Part shown: positions 28,501-43,500 of the stretch, piece by piece
Layout: every line of letters starts with the position of its first letter
Position numbering within the stretch: position 1 is the first letter of the stretch
Assembly (NCBI RefSeq): GCF_963678635.1
Contig: NC_087063.1
Location: 1,092,287-1,156,286 of the forward strand
Reading direction: 5' to 3'
Origin: Symsagittifera roscoffensis
Lineage: Eukaryota; Xenacoelomorpha; Acoela; Convolutidae
DNA: 64,000 nt
The notes under the pieces: generated by a model
What the model saw: the letters and a program-made list of their open reading frames with translations, nothing else
The model's database searches: none
Told to the model about the DNA's origin: nothing
Made by a program: the position numbers and the translations under genes

Positions 28501-31500
28501 CATTACATGCTATCATTATCATAAATGAAGATTCGTGGCCTCACACGCTATCAACTTAACTCTTTTTTAATAAAGAGTTTAAACAGAATAAAACCATTAA
28601 GTCTGTTGTGGCGTGGTAGAACGGAAGCAAGAAAACCAGTGAGAGTTCGTTCATTACATGCTATCATTGTCATAAATGAAGATTCATGGCCTCACAAGCT
28701 ATCAACTTAACTCTTTTTTAATAAAAAATTTTAACAGAATAAAACCATTAAGTCTGTTGTGGCGTGGTAGAACGGAAGCAAGAAAACCAGTGAGAGTTCG
28801 TTCATTACATGCTATCATTGTCATAAATGAAGATTCATGGCCTCACACGCTATCAACTTAACACTTTTTTAATAAAGAATTTTAACAGAATAAAACCATT
28901 AAGTCTGTTGTGGTGTGGTAGAACGGAAGCAAGAAAACCAGTGAGAGTTTGTTCATTACATGCTATCATTGTCATAAATGAAGATTCATCGCCTCACACG
29001 CTTTCAACTTAACTCTTTTTTAATAAAGAATTTTAACAGAATAAAACCATTAAGTCTGTTGTGGCGTGGTAGAACGGAAGCCAGAAAACCAGTGAGAGTT
29101 CGTTCATTACATGCTATCATTGTCATAAATGAAGATTCATGGCCTCACACGCTATCAACTTAACTCTTTTTTAATAAAGAATTTTAACAGAATAAAACCA
29201 TTAAGTCTGTTGTGGCGTGGTAGAACGGAAGCAAGAAAACCAGTGAGAGTTCGTTCATTACATGCTATCATTATCATAAATGAAGATTCATCGCCTCACA
29301 CGCTATCAACTTAACTCTTTTTTAATAAAGAATTTTAACAGAATAAAACCATTAAGTCTGTTGTGGCGTGGTAGAACGGAAGCAAGAAAACCAGTGAGAG
29401 TTCGTTCGTTACATGCTATCATTGTCATAAATGAAGATTCATCGCCTCACACGCTATCAACTTAACTCTTTTTTAATAAAGAATTTTAACTGAATAAAAC
29501 CATTAAATCTGTTGTGGCGTGGTAGAAGGGTAGCAAGAAAACCAGTGAGAGTTCGTTCATTACGTGCTATCATTGTCATAAATGAAGATTCATCGCCTCA
29601 CACGCTATCAACTTAACTCTTTTTTAATAAAGATTTTTAACAGAATAAAACCATTAAGTCTGTTGTGGCGTAGTAGAACGGAAGCAAGAAAACCATTGAG
29701 AGTTCGTTCATTACATGCTATCATTGTCATAAATGAAGATTCATCGCCTCACACGCTATCAACTTAACTCTTTTTTAATAAAGAATTTTAACAGAATAAA
29801 ACCATTAAGTCTGTTGTGGTGTGGTAGAACGGAAGCAAGAAAACCAGTGAGAGTTCGTTCATTACATGCTATCATTGTCATAAATGAAGATTCATCGCCT
29901 CACACGCTATCAACTTAACTCTTTTTTAATAAAGAATTTTAACTGAATAAAACCATTAAATCTGTTGTGGCGTGGTAGAAGGGTAGCAAGAAAACCATTG
30001 AGAGTTCGTTCATTACATGCTATCATTGTCATAAATGAAGATTCATCGCCTCACACGCTATCAACTTAACTCTTTTTTAATAAAGAATTTTAACAGAATA
30101 AAACCATTAAGTCTGTTGTGGCGTGGTAGAACGGAAGCAAGAAAACCAGTGAGAGTTCGTTCGTTACATGCTATCATTGTCATAAATGAAGATTCATCGC
30201 CTCACACGCTATCAACTTAACTCTTTTTTAATAAAGAATTTTAACTGAATAAAACCATTAAATCTGTTGTGGCGTGGTAGAAGGGTAGCAAGAAAACCAG
30301 TGAGAGTTCGTTCATTACGTGCTATCATTGTCATAAATGAAGATTCATCGCCTCACACGCTATCAACTTAACTCTTTTTTAATAAAGATTTTTAACAGAA
30401 TAAAACCATTAAGTCTGTTGTGGCGTAGTAGAACGGAAGCAAGAAAACCATTGAGAGTTCGTTCATTACATGCTATCATTGTCATAAATGAAGATTCATC
30501 GCCTCACACGCTATCAACTTAACTCTTTTTTAATAAAGAATTTTAACAGAATAAAACCATTAAGTCTGTTGTGGCGTGGTAGAACGGAAGCCAGAAAACC
30601 AGTGAGAGTTCGTTCATTACATGCTATCATTGTCATAAATGAAGATTCATGGCCTCACACGCTATCAACTTAACTCTTTTTTAATAAAGAATTTTAACAG
30701 AATAAAACCATTAAGTCTGTTGTGGCGTGGTAGAACGGAAGCAAGAAAACCAGTGAGAGTTCGTTCATTACATGCTATCATTATCATAAATGAAGATTCA
30801 TCGCCTCACACGCTATCAACTTAACTCTTTTTTAATAAAGAATTTTAACAGAATAAAACCATTAAGTCTGTTGTGGCGTGGTAGAACGGAAGCAAGAAAA
30901 CCAGTGAAAGTTCGTTCGTTACATGCTATCATTGTCATAAATGAAGATTCATCGCCTCACACGCTATCAACTTAACTCTTTTTTAATAAAGAATTTTAAC
31001 AGAATAAAACCATTAAATCTGTTGTGGCGTGGTAGAAGGGTAGCAAGAAAACCAGTGAGAGTTCGTTCATTACGTGCTATCATTGTCATAAATGAAGATT
31101 CATCGCCTCATACGCTATCAACTTAACTCTTTTTTAATAAAGATTTTTAACAGAATAAAACCATTAAGTCTGTTGTGGCGTAGTAGAACGGGAGCAAGAA
31201 AACCATTGAGAGTTCGTTCATTACATGCTATCATTGTCATAAATGAAGATTCATCGCCTCACACGCTATCAACTTAACTCTTTTTTAATAAAGAATTTTA
31301 ACAGAATAAAACCATTAAGTCTGTTGTGGCGTGGTAGAACGGAAGCAAGAAAACCAGTGAGAGTTCGTTCATTACATGCTATCATTGTCATAAATGAAGA
31401 TTCATGGCCTCACACGCTTTCAACTTAACTCTTTTTTAATAAAGAATTTTAACAGAATAAAACCATTAGGTCTGTTGTGGCGTGGTAGAACGGAAGCAAG

Positions 31501-34500
31501 AAAACCAGTGAGAGTTCGTTCATTACATGCTATCATTATCATAAATGAAGATTCGTGGCCTCACACGCTATCAACTTAACTCTTTTTTAATAAAGAATTT
31601 AAACAGAATAAAACCATTAAGTCTGTTGTGGCGTGGTAGAACGGAAGCAAGAAAACCAGTGAGAGTTCGTTCATTACATGCTATCATTGTCATAAATGAA
31701 GATTCATCGCCTCACACGCTATCAACTTAACTCTTTTTTAATAAAGAATTTTAACAGAATAAAACCATTAAGTCTGTTGTGGCGTGGTAGAACGGAAGCC
31801 AGAAAACCAGTGAGAGTTCGTTCATTACATGCTATCATTGTCATAAATGAAGATTCATGGCCTCACACGCTATCAACTTAACTCTTTTTTAATAAAGAAT
31901 TTTAACAGAATAAAACCATTAAGTCTGTTGTGGCGTGGTAGAACGGAAGCAAGAAAACCAGTGAGAGTTCGTTCATTACATGCTATCATTATCATAAATG
32001 AAGATTCATCGCCTCACACGCTATCAACTTAACTCTTTTTTAATAAAGAATTTTAACAGAATAAAACCATTAAGTCTGTTGTGGCGTGGTAGAACGGAAG
32101 CAAGAAAACCAGTGAGAGTTCGTTCGTTACATGCTATCATTGTCATAAATGAAGATTCATCGCCTCACACGCTATCAACTTAACTCTTTTTTAATAAAGA
32201 ATTTTAACAGAATAAAACCATTAAATCTGTTGTGGCGTGGTAGAAGGGTAGCAAGAAAACCAGTGAGAGTTCGTTCATTACGTGCTATCATTGTCATAAA
32301 TGAAGATTCATCGCCTCACACGCTATCAACTTAACTCTTTTTTAATAAAGATTTTTAACAGAATAAAACCATTAAGTCTGTTGTGGCGTAGTAGAACGGA
32401 AGCAAGAAAACCATTGAGAGTTCGTTCATTACATGCTATCATTGTCATAAATGAAGATTCATCGCCTCACACGCTATCAACTTAACTCTTTTTTAATAAA
32501 GAATTTTAACAGAATAAAACCATTAAGTCTGTGTTGGCGTGGTAGAACGGAAGCAAGAAAACCAGTGAGAGTTCGTTCATTACATGCTATCATTATCATA
32601 AATGAAGATTCGTGGCCTCACACGCTATCAACTTAACTCTTTTTTAATAAAGAATTTAAACAGAATAAAACCATTAAGTCTGTTGTGGCGTGGTAGAACG
32701 GAAGCAAGAAAACCAGTGAGAGTTCGTTCATTACATGCTATCATTGTCATAAATGAAGATTCATCGCCTCACACGCTATCAACTTAACTCTTTTTTAATA
32801 AAGAATTTTAACAGAATAAAACCATTAAGTCTGTTGTGGCGTGGTAGAACGGAAGCCAGAAAACCAGTGAGAGTTCGTTCATTACATGCTATCATTGTCA
32901 TAAATGAAGATTCATGGCCTCACACGCTATCAACTTAACTCTTTTTTAATAAAGAATTTTAACAGAATGAAACCATTAAGTCTGTTGTGGCGTGGTAGAA
33001 CGGAAGCAAGAAAACCAGTGAGAGTTCGTTCATTACATGCTATCATTATCATAAATGAAGATTCATCGCCTCATACGCTATCAACTTAACTCTTTTTTAA
33101 TAAAGAATTTTAACAGAATAAAACCATTAAGTCTGTTGTGGCGTGGTAGAACGGAAGCAAGAAAACCAGTGAGAGTTCGTTCGTTACATGCTATCATTGT
33201 CATAAATGAGGATTCATCGCCTCACACGCTATCAACTTAACTCTTTTTTAATAAAGAATTTTAACAGAATAAAACCATTAAATCTGTTGTGGCGTGGTAG
33301 AAGGGTAGCAAGAAAACCACTGAGAGTTCGTTCATTACGTGCTATCATTGTCATAAATGAAGATTCATCGCCTCACACGCTATCAACTTAACTCTTTTTT
33401 AATAAAGATTTTTAACAGAATAAAACCATTAAGTCTGTTGTGGCGTAGTAGAACGGAAGCAAGAAAACCATTGAGAGTTCGTTCATTACATGCTATCATT
33501 GTCATAAATGAAGATTCATCGCCTCACACGCTATCAACTTAACTCTTTTTTAATAAAGAATTTTAACAGAATAAAACCATTAAGTCTGTTGTTGCGTGGT
33601 AGAACGGAAGCAAGAAAACCAGTGAGAGTTCGTTCATTACATGCTATCATTGTCATAAATGAAGATTCATGGCCTCACACGCTTTCAACTTAACTCTTTT
33701 TTAATAAAGAATTTTAACAGAATAAAACCATTAGGTCTGTTGTGGCGTGGTAGAACGGAAGCAAGAAAACCAGTGAGAGTTCGTTCATTACATGCTATCA
33801 TTATCATAAATGAAGATTCGTGGCCTCACACGCTATCAACTTAACTCTTTTTTAATAAAGAATTTAAACAGAATAAAACCATTAAGTCTGTTGTGGCGTG
33901 GTAGAACGGAAGCAAGAAAACCAGTGAGAGTTCGTTCATTACATGCTATCATTGTCATAAATGAAGATTCATGGCCTCACACGCTATCAACTTAACTCTT
34001 TTTTAATAAAGAATTTTAACAGAATAAAACCATTAAGTCTGTTGTGGCGTGGTAGAACGGAAGCAAGAAAACCAGTGAGAGTTCGTTCATTACATGCTAT
34101 CATTGTCATAAATGAAGATTCATGGCCTCACACGCTATCAACTTAACTCTTTTTTAATAAAGAATTTTAACAGAATAAAACCATTAAGTCTGTTGTGGCG
34201 TGGTAGAACGGAAGCAAGAAAACCAGTGAGAGTTCGTTCATTACATGCTATCATTGTCATAAATGAAGATTCATCGCCTCACACGCTATCAACTTAACTC
34301 TTTTTTAATAAAGAATTTGAACAGAATAAAACCATTAAGTCTGTTGTGGCGTGGTAGAACGGAAGCCAGAAAACCAGTGAGAGTTCGTTCATTACATGCT
34401 ATCATTGTCATAAATGAAGATTCATGGCCTCACACGCTATCAACTTAACTCTTTTTTAATAAAGAATTTTAACAGAATAAAACCATTAAGTCTGTTGTGG

Positions 34501-37500
34501 CGTGGTAGAACGGAAGCAAGAAAACCAGTGAGAGTTCGTTCATTACATGCTATCATTGTCATAAATGAAGATTCATGGCCTCACACGCTATCAACTTAAC
34601 TCTTTTTTAATAAAGAATTTTAACAGAATAAAACCATTAAGTCTGTTGTGGCGTGGTAGAACGGAAGCAAGAAAACCAGTGAGAGTTCGTTCATTACATG
34701 CTATCATTGTCATAAATGAAGATTCATGGCCTCACACGCTATCAACTTAACTCTTTTTTAATAAAGAATTTTAACAGAATAAAACCATTAAGTCTGTTGT
34801 GGCGTGGTAGAACGGAAGCAAGAAAACTAGTGATAGTTCGTTCATTACATGCTATCATTGTCATAAATGAAGATTCATGGCCTCACACGCTATCAACTTA
34901 ACTCTTTTTTAATAAAGAATTTTAACAGAATAAAACCATTAAGTCTGTTGTGGCGTGGTAGAACGGAAGCAAGAAAACCAGTGAGAGTTCGTTCATTACA
35001 TGCTATCATTGTCATAAATGAAGATTCATGACCTCACACGCTATCAACTTAACTCTTTTTTAATAAAGAATTTTAACCGAATAAAACCATTAAGTCTGTT
35101 GTGGCGTGGTAGAAGGGAAGCAAGAAAACCAGTGAGAGTTCGTCCTCACATGCTATCATTGTCATAAATGAAGATTCATCGCCTCACACGCTATCAACTT
35201 AACTCTTTTTTAATAAAGAATTTTAACAGAATAAAACCATTAAGTCTGTTGTGGCGTGGTAGAACGGAAGCAAGAAAACCAGTGAGAGTTCGTTCATTAC
35301 ATGCTATCATTGTCATAAATGAAGATTCATCGCCTCACACGCTGTCAACTTAACTCTTTTTTAATAAAGAATTTTAACAGAATAAAACCATTAAGTCTGT
35401 TGTGGCGTGGTAGAACGGAAGCCAGAAAACCAGTGAGAGTTCGTTCATTACATGCTATCATTGTCATAAATGAAGATTCATGGCCTCACACGCTATCAAC
35501 TTAACTCTTTTTTAATAAAGAATTTTAACAGAATAAAACCATTAAGTCTGTTGTGGCGTGGTAGAACGGAAGCAAGAAAACCAGTGAGAGTTAGTTCATT
35601 ACATGCTATCATTGTCATAAATGAAGATTCATGGCCTCACACGCTATCAACTTAACTCTTTTTTAATAAAGAATTTTAACAGAATAAAACCATTAAGTCT
35701 GTTGTGGCGTGGTAGAACGGAAGCAAGAAAACCAGTGAGAGTTCGTTCATTACATGCTATCATTGTCATAAATGAAGATTCATGGCCTCACACGCTATCA
35801 ACTTAACTCTTTTTTAATAAAGAATTTTAACAGAATAAAACCATTAAGTCTGTTGTGGCGTGGTAGAACGGAAGCAAGAAAACCAGTGATAGTTCGTTCA
35901 TTACATGCTATCATTGTCATAAATGAAGATTCATGGCCTCACACGCTATCAACTTAACTCTTTTTTAATAAAGAATTTTAACAGAATAAAACCATTAAGT
36001 CTGTTGTGGCGTGGTAGAACGGAAGCAAGAAAACCAGTGAGAGTTCGTTCATTACATGCTATCAATGTCATAAATGAAGATTCATGGCCTCACACGCTAT
36101 CAACTTAACTCTTTTTTAATAAAGAATTTTAACAGGATAAAACCATTAAGTCTGTTGTGGCGTGGTAGAAGGGAAGCAAGAAAACCAGTGAGAGTTCGTC
36201 CTCACATGCTATCATTGTCATAAATGAAGATTCATCGCCTCACACGCTATCAACTTAACTCTTTTTTAATAAAGAATTTTAACAGAATAAAACCATTAAG
36301 TCTGTTGTGGCGTGGTAGAACGGAAGCAAGAAAACCAGTGAGAGTTCGCTCATTACATGCTATCATTGTCATAAATGAAGATTCATCGCCTCACACGCTA
36401 TCAACTTAACTCTTTTTTAATAAAGAATTTTAACAGAATAAAACCATTAAGTCTGTTGTGGCGTGATAGAACGGAAGCAAGAAAACCAGTGAGAGTTCGT
36501 TCATTACATGCTATCATTGTCATAAATGAAGATTCATCGCCTCACACGCTATCAACTTAACTCTTTTTTAATAAAGAATTTTAACAGAATAAAACCATTA
36601 AGTCTGTTGTGGCGTGGTAGAACGGAAGCAAGAAAACCAGTGAGAGTTCTCTCATTACATGCTATCATTGTCATAAATGAAGATTCATCGCCTCACACGC
36701 TATCAACTTAACTCTTTTTTAATAAAGAATTTTAACAGAATAAAACCATTAAATCTGTTGTGGCGTGGTAGAACGGAAGCAAGAAAACTAGTGAGAGTTC
36801 GTTCATTACATGCTATCATTGTCATAAATGAAGATTCATCGCCTCACACGCTATCAACTTAACTCTTTTTTAATAAAGAATTTTAACAGAATAAAACCAT
36901 TAAGTCTGTTGTGGCGTGGTAGAACGGAAGCAAGAAAACCAGTGAGAGTTCGTTCATTACATGCTATCATTGTCATAAATGCAGATTCATCGCCTCACAC
37001 GCTATCAACTTAACTCTTTTTTAATAAAGAATTTTAACAGAATAAAACCATTAAGTCTGTTGTGGCGTGGTAGAACGGAAGCAAGAAAACCAGTGAGAGT
37101 TCGCTCATTACATGCTATCATTGTCATAAATGAAGATCCATCGCCTCACACGCTATCAACTTAACTCTTTTTTAATAAAGAATTTTAACAGAATAAAACC
37201 ATTAAGTCTGTTGTGGCGTGGTAGAACGGAAGCAAGAAAACCAGTGAGAGTTCGTTCATTACATGCTATCATTGTCATAAATGAAGATTGATCGCCTCAC
37301 ACGCTATCAACTTAACTCTTTTTTAATAAAGAATTTTAACAGAATAAAACCATTAAGTCTGTTGTGGCGTGGTAGAACGGAAGCAAGAAAACCAGTGAGA
37401 GTTCGTTCATTACATGCTATCATTGTCATAAATGAAGATTCATCGCCTCACACGCTATCAACTTAACTCTTTTTTAATAAAGAATTTTAACAGAATAAAA

Positions 37501-40500
37501 CCAATAAGTCTGTTGTGGCGTGGTAGAACGGAAGCAAGAAAACCAGTGAGAGTTCGTTCATTACATGCTATCATTGTCAAAAATGAAGGTTCATCGCCTC
37601 ACACGCTATCAACTTAACTCTTTTTTAATAAAGAATTTTAACAGAATAAAACCATTAAGTCTGTTGTGGCGTGGTAGAACGGAAGCAAGAAAACCAGTGA
37701 GAGTTCGTTCATTACATTCTATCATTGTCATAAATGAAGATTCATCGCCTCACACGCTATCAACTTAACTCTTTTTTAATAAAGATTTTTAACAGAATAA
37801 AACCATTAAGTCTGTTGTGGCGTGGTAGAACGGAAGCAAGAAAACCAGTGAGAGTTCGTTCATTACATGCTATCATTGTCATAAATGAAGATTCATCGCC
37901 TCACACGCTATCAACTTAACTCTTTTTTAATAAAGAATTTTAACAGAATAAAACCATTAAGTCTGTTGTGGCGTGGTAGAACGGAAGCAAGAAAACCAGT
38001 GAGAGTTCGTTCATTACATGCTATCATTGTCATAAATGAAGATTCATCGCCTCACACGCTATCAATTTAACTCTTTTTTAATAAAGAATTTTAAAAGAAT
38101 AAAACCATTAAGTCTGTTGTGGCGTGGTAGAAGGGAAGCAAGAAAACCAGTGAGAGTTCGTCCTCACATGCTATCATTGTCATAAATGAAGATTCATCGC
38201 CTCACACGCTATCAACTTAACTCTTTTTTAATAAAGACTTTTAACAGAATAAAACCATTAAGTCTGTTGTGGCGTGGTAGAACGGAAGCAAGAAAACCAG
38301 TGAGAGTTCGTTCATTACATGCTATCATTGTCATAAATGAAGATTCATCGCCTCACACGCTATCAACTTAACTCTTTTTTAATAAAGAATTTTAAAAGAA
38401 TAAAACCATTAAGTCTGTTGTGGCGTGGTAGAACGGAAGCAAGAAAACCAGTGAGAGTTCGTCCTCACATGCTATCATTGTCATAAATGAAGATTCATCG
38501 CCTCACACGCTATCAACTTAACTCTTTTTTAATAAAGACTTTTAACAGAATAAAACCATTAAGTCTGTTGTGGCGTGGTAGAACGGAAGCAAGAAAACCA
38601 GTGAGAGTTCGTTCATTACATGCTATCATTGTCATAAATGAAGATTCATCGCCTCACACGCTATCAACTTAACTCTTTTTTAATAAAGAATTTTAACAGA
38701 ATAAAACCATTAAGTCTGTTGTGGCGTGGTAGAACGGAAGCAAGAAAACCAGTGAGAGTTCGTTAATTACATGCTATCATTGTCATAAATGAAGATTCAT
38801 CGCCTCACACGCTATCAACTTAACTCTTTTTTAATAAAGAATTTTAACAGAATAAAACCATTAAGTCTGTTGTGGCGTGGTAGAACGGAAGCAAGAAAAC
38901 CAGTGAGAGTTCGTTCATTACATGCTATCATTGTCATAAATGAAGATTCATCGCCTCACACGCTATCAACTTAACTCTTTTTTAATAAAGAATTTTAACA
39001 GAATAAAACCATTAAGTCTGTTGTGGCGTGGTAGAACGGAAGCAAGAAAACCAGTGAGAGTTCGTTCATTACATGCTATCATTGTCATAAATGAAGATTC
39101 ATCGCCTCACACGCTATCAACTTAACTCTTTTTTAATAAAGAATTTTAACAGAATAAAACCATTAAGTCTGTTGTGGCGTGGTAGAACGGAAGCAAGAAA
39201 ACCAGTGAGAGTTCGTTCATTACATGCTATCATTGTCATAAATGAAGATTCATCGCCTCACACGCTATCAACTTAACTCTTTTTTAATAAAGAATTTTAA
39301 CAGAATAAAACCATTAAGTCTGTTGTGGCGTGGTAGAACGGAAGTAAGAAAACCAGCAAGAGTTCGTCCTCACATGCTATCATTGTCATAAATGAAGATT
39401 CATCGCCTCACACGCTATCAACTTAACTCTTTTTTAATAAAGAATTTTAACAGAATAAAACCATTAAGTCTGTTGTGGCGTGGTAGAACGGAAGGAAGAA
39501 AACCAGTGAGAGTTCGTCCTCACATGCTATCATTGTCATAAATGAAGATTCATCGCCTGACACGCTATCAACTTAACTCTTTTTTAATAAAGAATTTTAA
39601 CAGAATAAAACCATTAAGTCTGTTGTGGCGTGGTAGAACGGAAGCAAGAAAACCAGTGAGAGTTCGTCCTCACATGCTATCATTGTCATAAATGAAGATT
39701 CACCGCCTCACACGCTATCAACTTAACTCTTTTTTAATAAAGAATTTTAACAGAATAAAACCATTAAGTCTGTTGTGGCGTGGTAGAACGGAAGCAAGAA
39801 AACCAGTGAGAGTTCGTCCTCACATGCTATCATTGTCATAAATGAAGATTCATCGCCTCACACGCTATCAACTTAACTCTTTTTTAATAAAGAATTTTAA
39901 CAGAATAAAACCATTAAGTCTGTTGTGGCGTGGTAGAATGGAAGCAAGAAAACCAGTGAGAGTTCGTCCTCACATGCTATCATTGTCATAAATGAAGATT
40001 CATCGCCTCACACGCTATCAACTTAACTCTTTTTTAATAAAGAATTTTAACAGAATAAAACCATTAAGTCTGTTGTGGCGTGGTAGAAGGGAAGCAAGAA
40101 AACCAGTGAGAGTTCGTTCATTACATGCTATCATTGTCATAAATGAAGGTTCATCGCCTCACACGCTATCAACTTAACTCTTTTTTAATAAAGAATTTTA
40201 ACAGAATAAAACCATTAAGTATGTTGTGGCGTGGTAGAACGGAAGCAAGAAAACCAGTGAGAGTTCGTTCATTACATTCTATCATTGTCATAAATGAAGA
40301 TTCATCGCCTCACACGCTATCAACTTAACTCTTTTTTAATAAAGAATTTTAACAGAATAAAACCATTAAGTCTGTTGTGGCGTGGTAGAAGGGAAGCAAG
40401 AAAACCAGTGAGAGTTCGTCCTCACATGCTATCATTGTCATAAATGAAGATTCATCGCCTCACACGCTATCAACTTAACTCTTTTTTAAAAAAGAATTTT

Positions 40501-43500
40501 AACAGAATAAAACCATTAAGTCTGTTGTGGCGTGGTAGAACGGAAGCAAGAAAACCAGTGAGAGTTCGTTCATTACATTCTATCATTGTCATAAATGAAG
40601 ATTCATCGCCTCACACGCTATCAACTTAACTCTTTTTTAATAAAGATTTTTAACAGAATAAAACCATTAAGTCTGTTGTGGCGTGGTAGAACGGAAGCAA
40701 GAAAACCAGTGAGAGTTCGTTCATTACATGCTATCATTGTCATAAATGAAGATTCATCGCCTCACACGCTATCAACTTAACTCTTTTTTAATAAAGAATT
40801 TTAACAGAATAAAACCATTAAGTCTGTTGTGGCGTGGTAGAACGGAAGCAAGAAAACCAGTGAGAGTTCGTTCATTACATGCTATCATTGTCATAAATGA
40901 AGATTCATAGCCTCACACGCTATCAATTTAACTCTTTTTTAATAAAGAATTTTAAAAGAATAAAACCATTAAGTCTGTTGTGGCGTGGTAGAACGGAAGC
41001 AAGAAAACCAGTGAGAGTTCGTCCTCACATGCTATCATTGTCATAAATGAAGATTCATCGCCTCACACGCTATCAACTTAACTCTTTTTTAATAAAGACT
41101 TTTAACAGAATAAAACCATTAAGTCTGTTGTGGCGTGGTAGAACGGAAGCAAGAAAACCAGTGAGAGTTCGTTCATTACATGCTATCATTGTCATAAATG
41201 AAGATTCATCGCCTCACACGCTATCAACTTAACTCTTTTTTAATAAAGAATTTTAACAGAATAAAACCATTAGGTCTGTTGTGGCGTGGTAGAACGGAAG
41301 CAAGAAAACCAGCAAGAGTTCGTCCTCACATGCTATCATTGTCATAAATGAAGATTCATCGCCTCACACGCTATCAACTTAACTCTTTTTTAATAAAGAA
41401 TTTTAACAGAATAAAACCATTAAGTCTGTTGTGGCGTGGTAGAAGGGAAGCAAGAAAACCAGTGAGAGTTCGTTCATTACATGCTATCATTGTCATAAAT
41501 GAAGGTTCATCGCCTCACACGCTATCAACTTAACTCTTTTTTAATAAAGAATTTTAACAGAATAAAACCATTAAGTCTGTTGTGGCGTGGTAGAAGGGAA
41601 GCAAGAAAACCAGTGAGAGTTCGTCCTCACATGCTATCATTGTCATAAATGAAGATTCATCGCCTCACACGCTATCAACTTAACTCTTTTTTAAAAAAGA
41701 ATTTTAACAGAATAAAACCATTAAGTCTGTTGTGGCGTGGTAGAACGGAAGCAAGAAAACCAGTGAGAGTTCGTTCATTACATTCTATCATTGTCATAAA
41801 TGAAGATTCATCGCCTCACACGCTATCAACTTAACTCTTTTTTAATAAAGATTTTTAACAGAATAAAACCATTAAGTCTGTTGTGGCGTGGTAGAACGGA
41901 AGAAAGAAAACCAGTGAGAGTTCGTTCATTACATGCTATCATTGTCATAAATGAAGATTCATCGCCTCACACGCTATCAACTTAACTCTTTTTTAATAAA
42001 GAATTTTAACAGAATAAAACCATTAAGTCTGTTGTGGCGTGGTAGAACGGAAGCAAGAAAACCAGTGAGAGTTCGTTCATTACATGCTATCATTGTCATA
42101 AATGAAGATTCATCGCCTCACACGCTATCAACTTAACTCTTTTTTAATAAAGAATTTTAACAGAATAAAACCATTAAGTATGTTGTGGCGTGGTAGAACG
42201 GAAGCAAGAAAACCAGTGAGAGTTCGTTCATTACATTCTATCATTGTCATAAATGAAGATTCATCGCCTCACACGCTATCAACTTAACTCTTTTTTAATA
42301 AAGATTTTTAACAGAATAAAACCATTAAGTCTGTTGTGGCGTGGTAGAACGGAAGCAAGAAAACCAGTGAGAGTTCGTTCATTACATGCTATCATTGTCA
42401 TAAATGAAGATTCATCGCCTCACACGCTATCAACTTAACTCTTTTTTAATAAAGAATTTTAACAGAATAAAACCATTAAGTCTGTTGTGGCGTGGTAGAA
42501 CGGAAGCAAGAAAACCAGCAAGAGTTCGTCCTCACATGCTATCATTGTCATAAATGAAGATTCATCGCCTCACACGCTATCAACTTAACTCTTTTTTAAT
42601 AAAGAATTTTAACAGAATAAAACCATTAAGTATGTTGTGGCGTGGTAGAACGGAAGCAAGAAAACCAGTGAGAGTTCGTTCATTACATTCTATCATTGTC
42701 ATAAATGAAGATTCATCGCCTCACACGCTATCAACTTAACTCTTTTTTAATAAAGAATTTTAACAGAATAAAACCATTAAGTCTGTTGTGGCGTGGTAGA
42801 AGGGAAGCAAGAAAACCAGTGAGAGTTCGTCCTCACATGCTATCATTGTCATAAATGAAGATTCATCGCCTCACACGCTATCAACTTAACTCTTTTTTAA
42901 AAAAGAATTTTAACAGAATAAAACCATTAAGTCTGTTGTGGCGTGGTAGAACGGAAGCAAGAAAACCAGTGAGAGTTCGTTCATTACATTCTATCATTGT
43001 CATAAATGAAGATTCATCGCCTCACACGCTATCAACTTAACTCTTTTTTAATAAAGATTTTTAACAGAATAAAACCATTAAGTCTGTTGTGGCGTGGTAG
43101 AACGGAAGCAAGAAAACCAGTGAGAGTTCGTTCATTACATGCTATCATTGTCATAAATGAAGATTCATCGCCTCACACGCTATCAACTTAACTCTTTTTT
43201 AATAAAGAATTTTAACAGAATAAAACCATTAAGTCTGTTGTGGCGTGGTAGAACGGAAGCAAGAAAACCAGTGAGAGTTCGTTCATTACATGCTATCATT
43301 GTCATAAATGAAGATTCATCGCCTCACACGCTATCAATTTAACTCTTTTTTAATAAAGAATTTTAAAAGAATAAAACCATTAAGTCTGTTGTGGCGTGGT
43401 AGAACGGAAGCAAGAAAACCAGTGAGAGTTCGTCCTCACATGCTATCATTGTCATAAATGAAGATTCATCGCCTCACACGCTATCAACTTAACTCTTTTT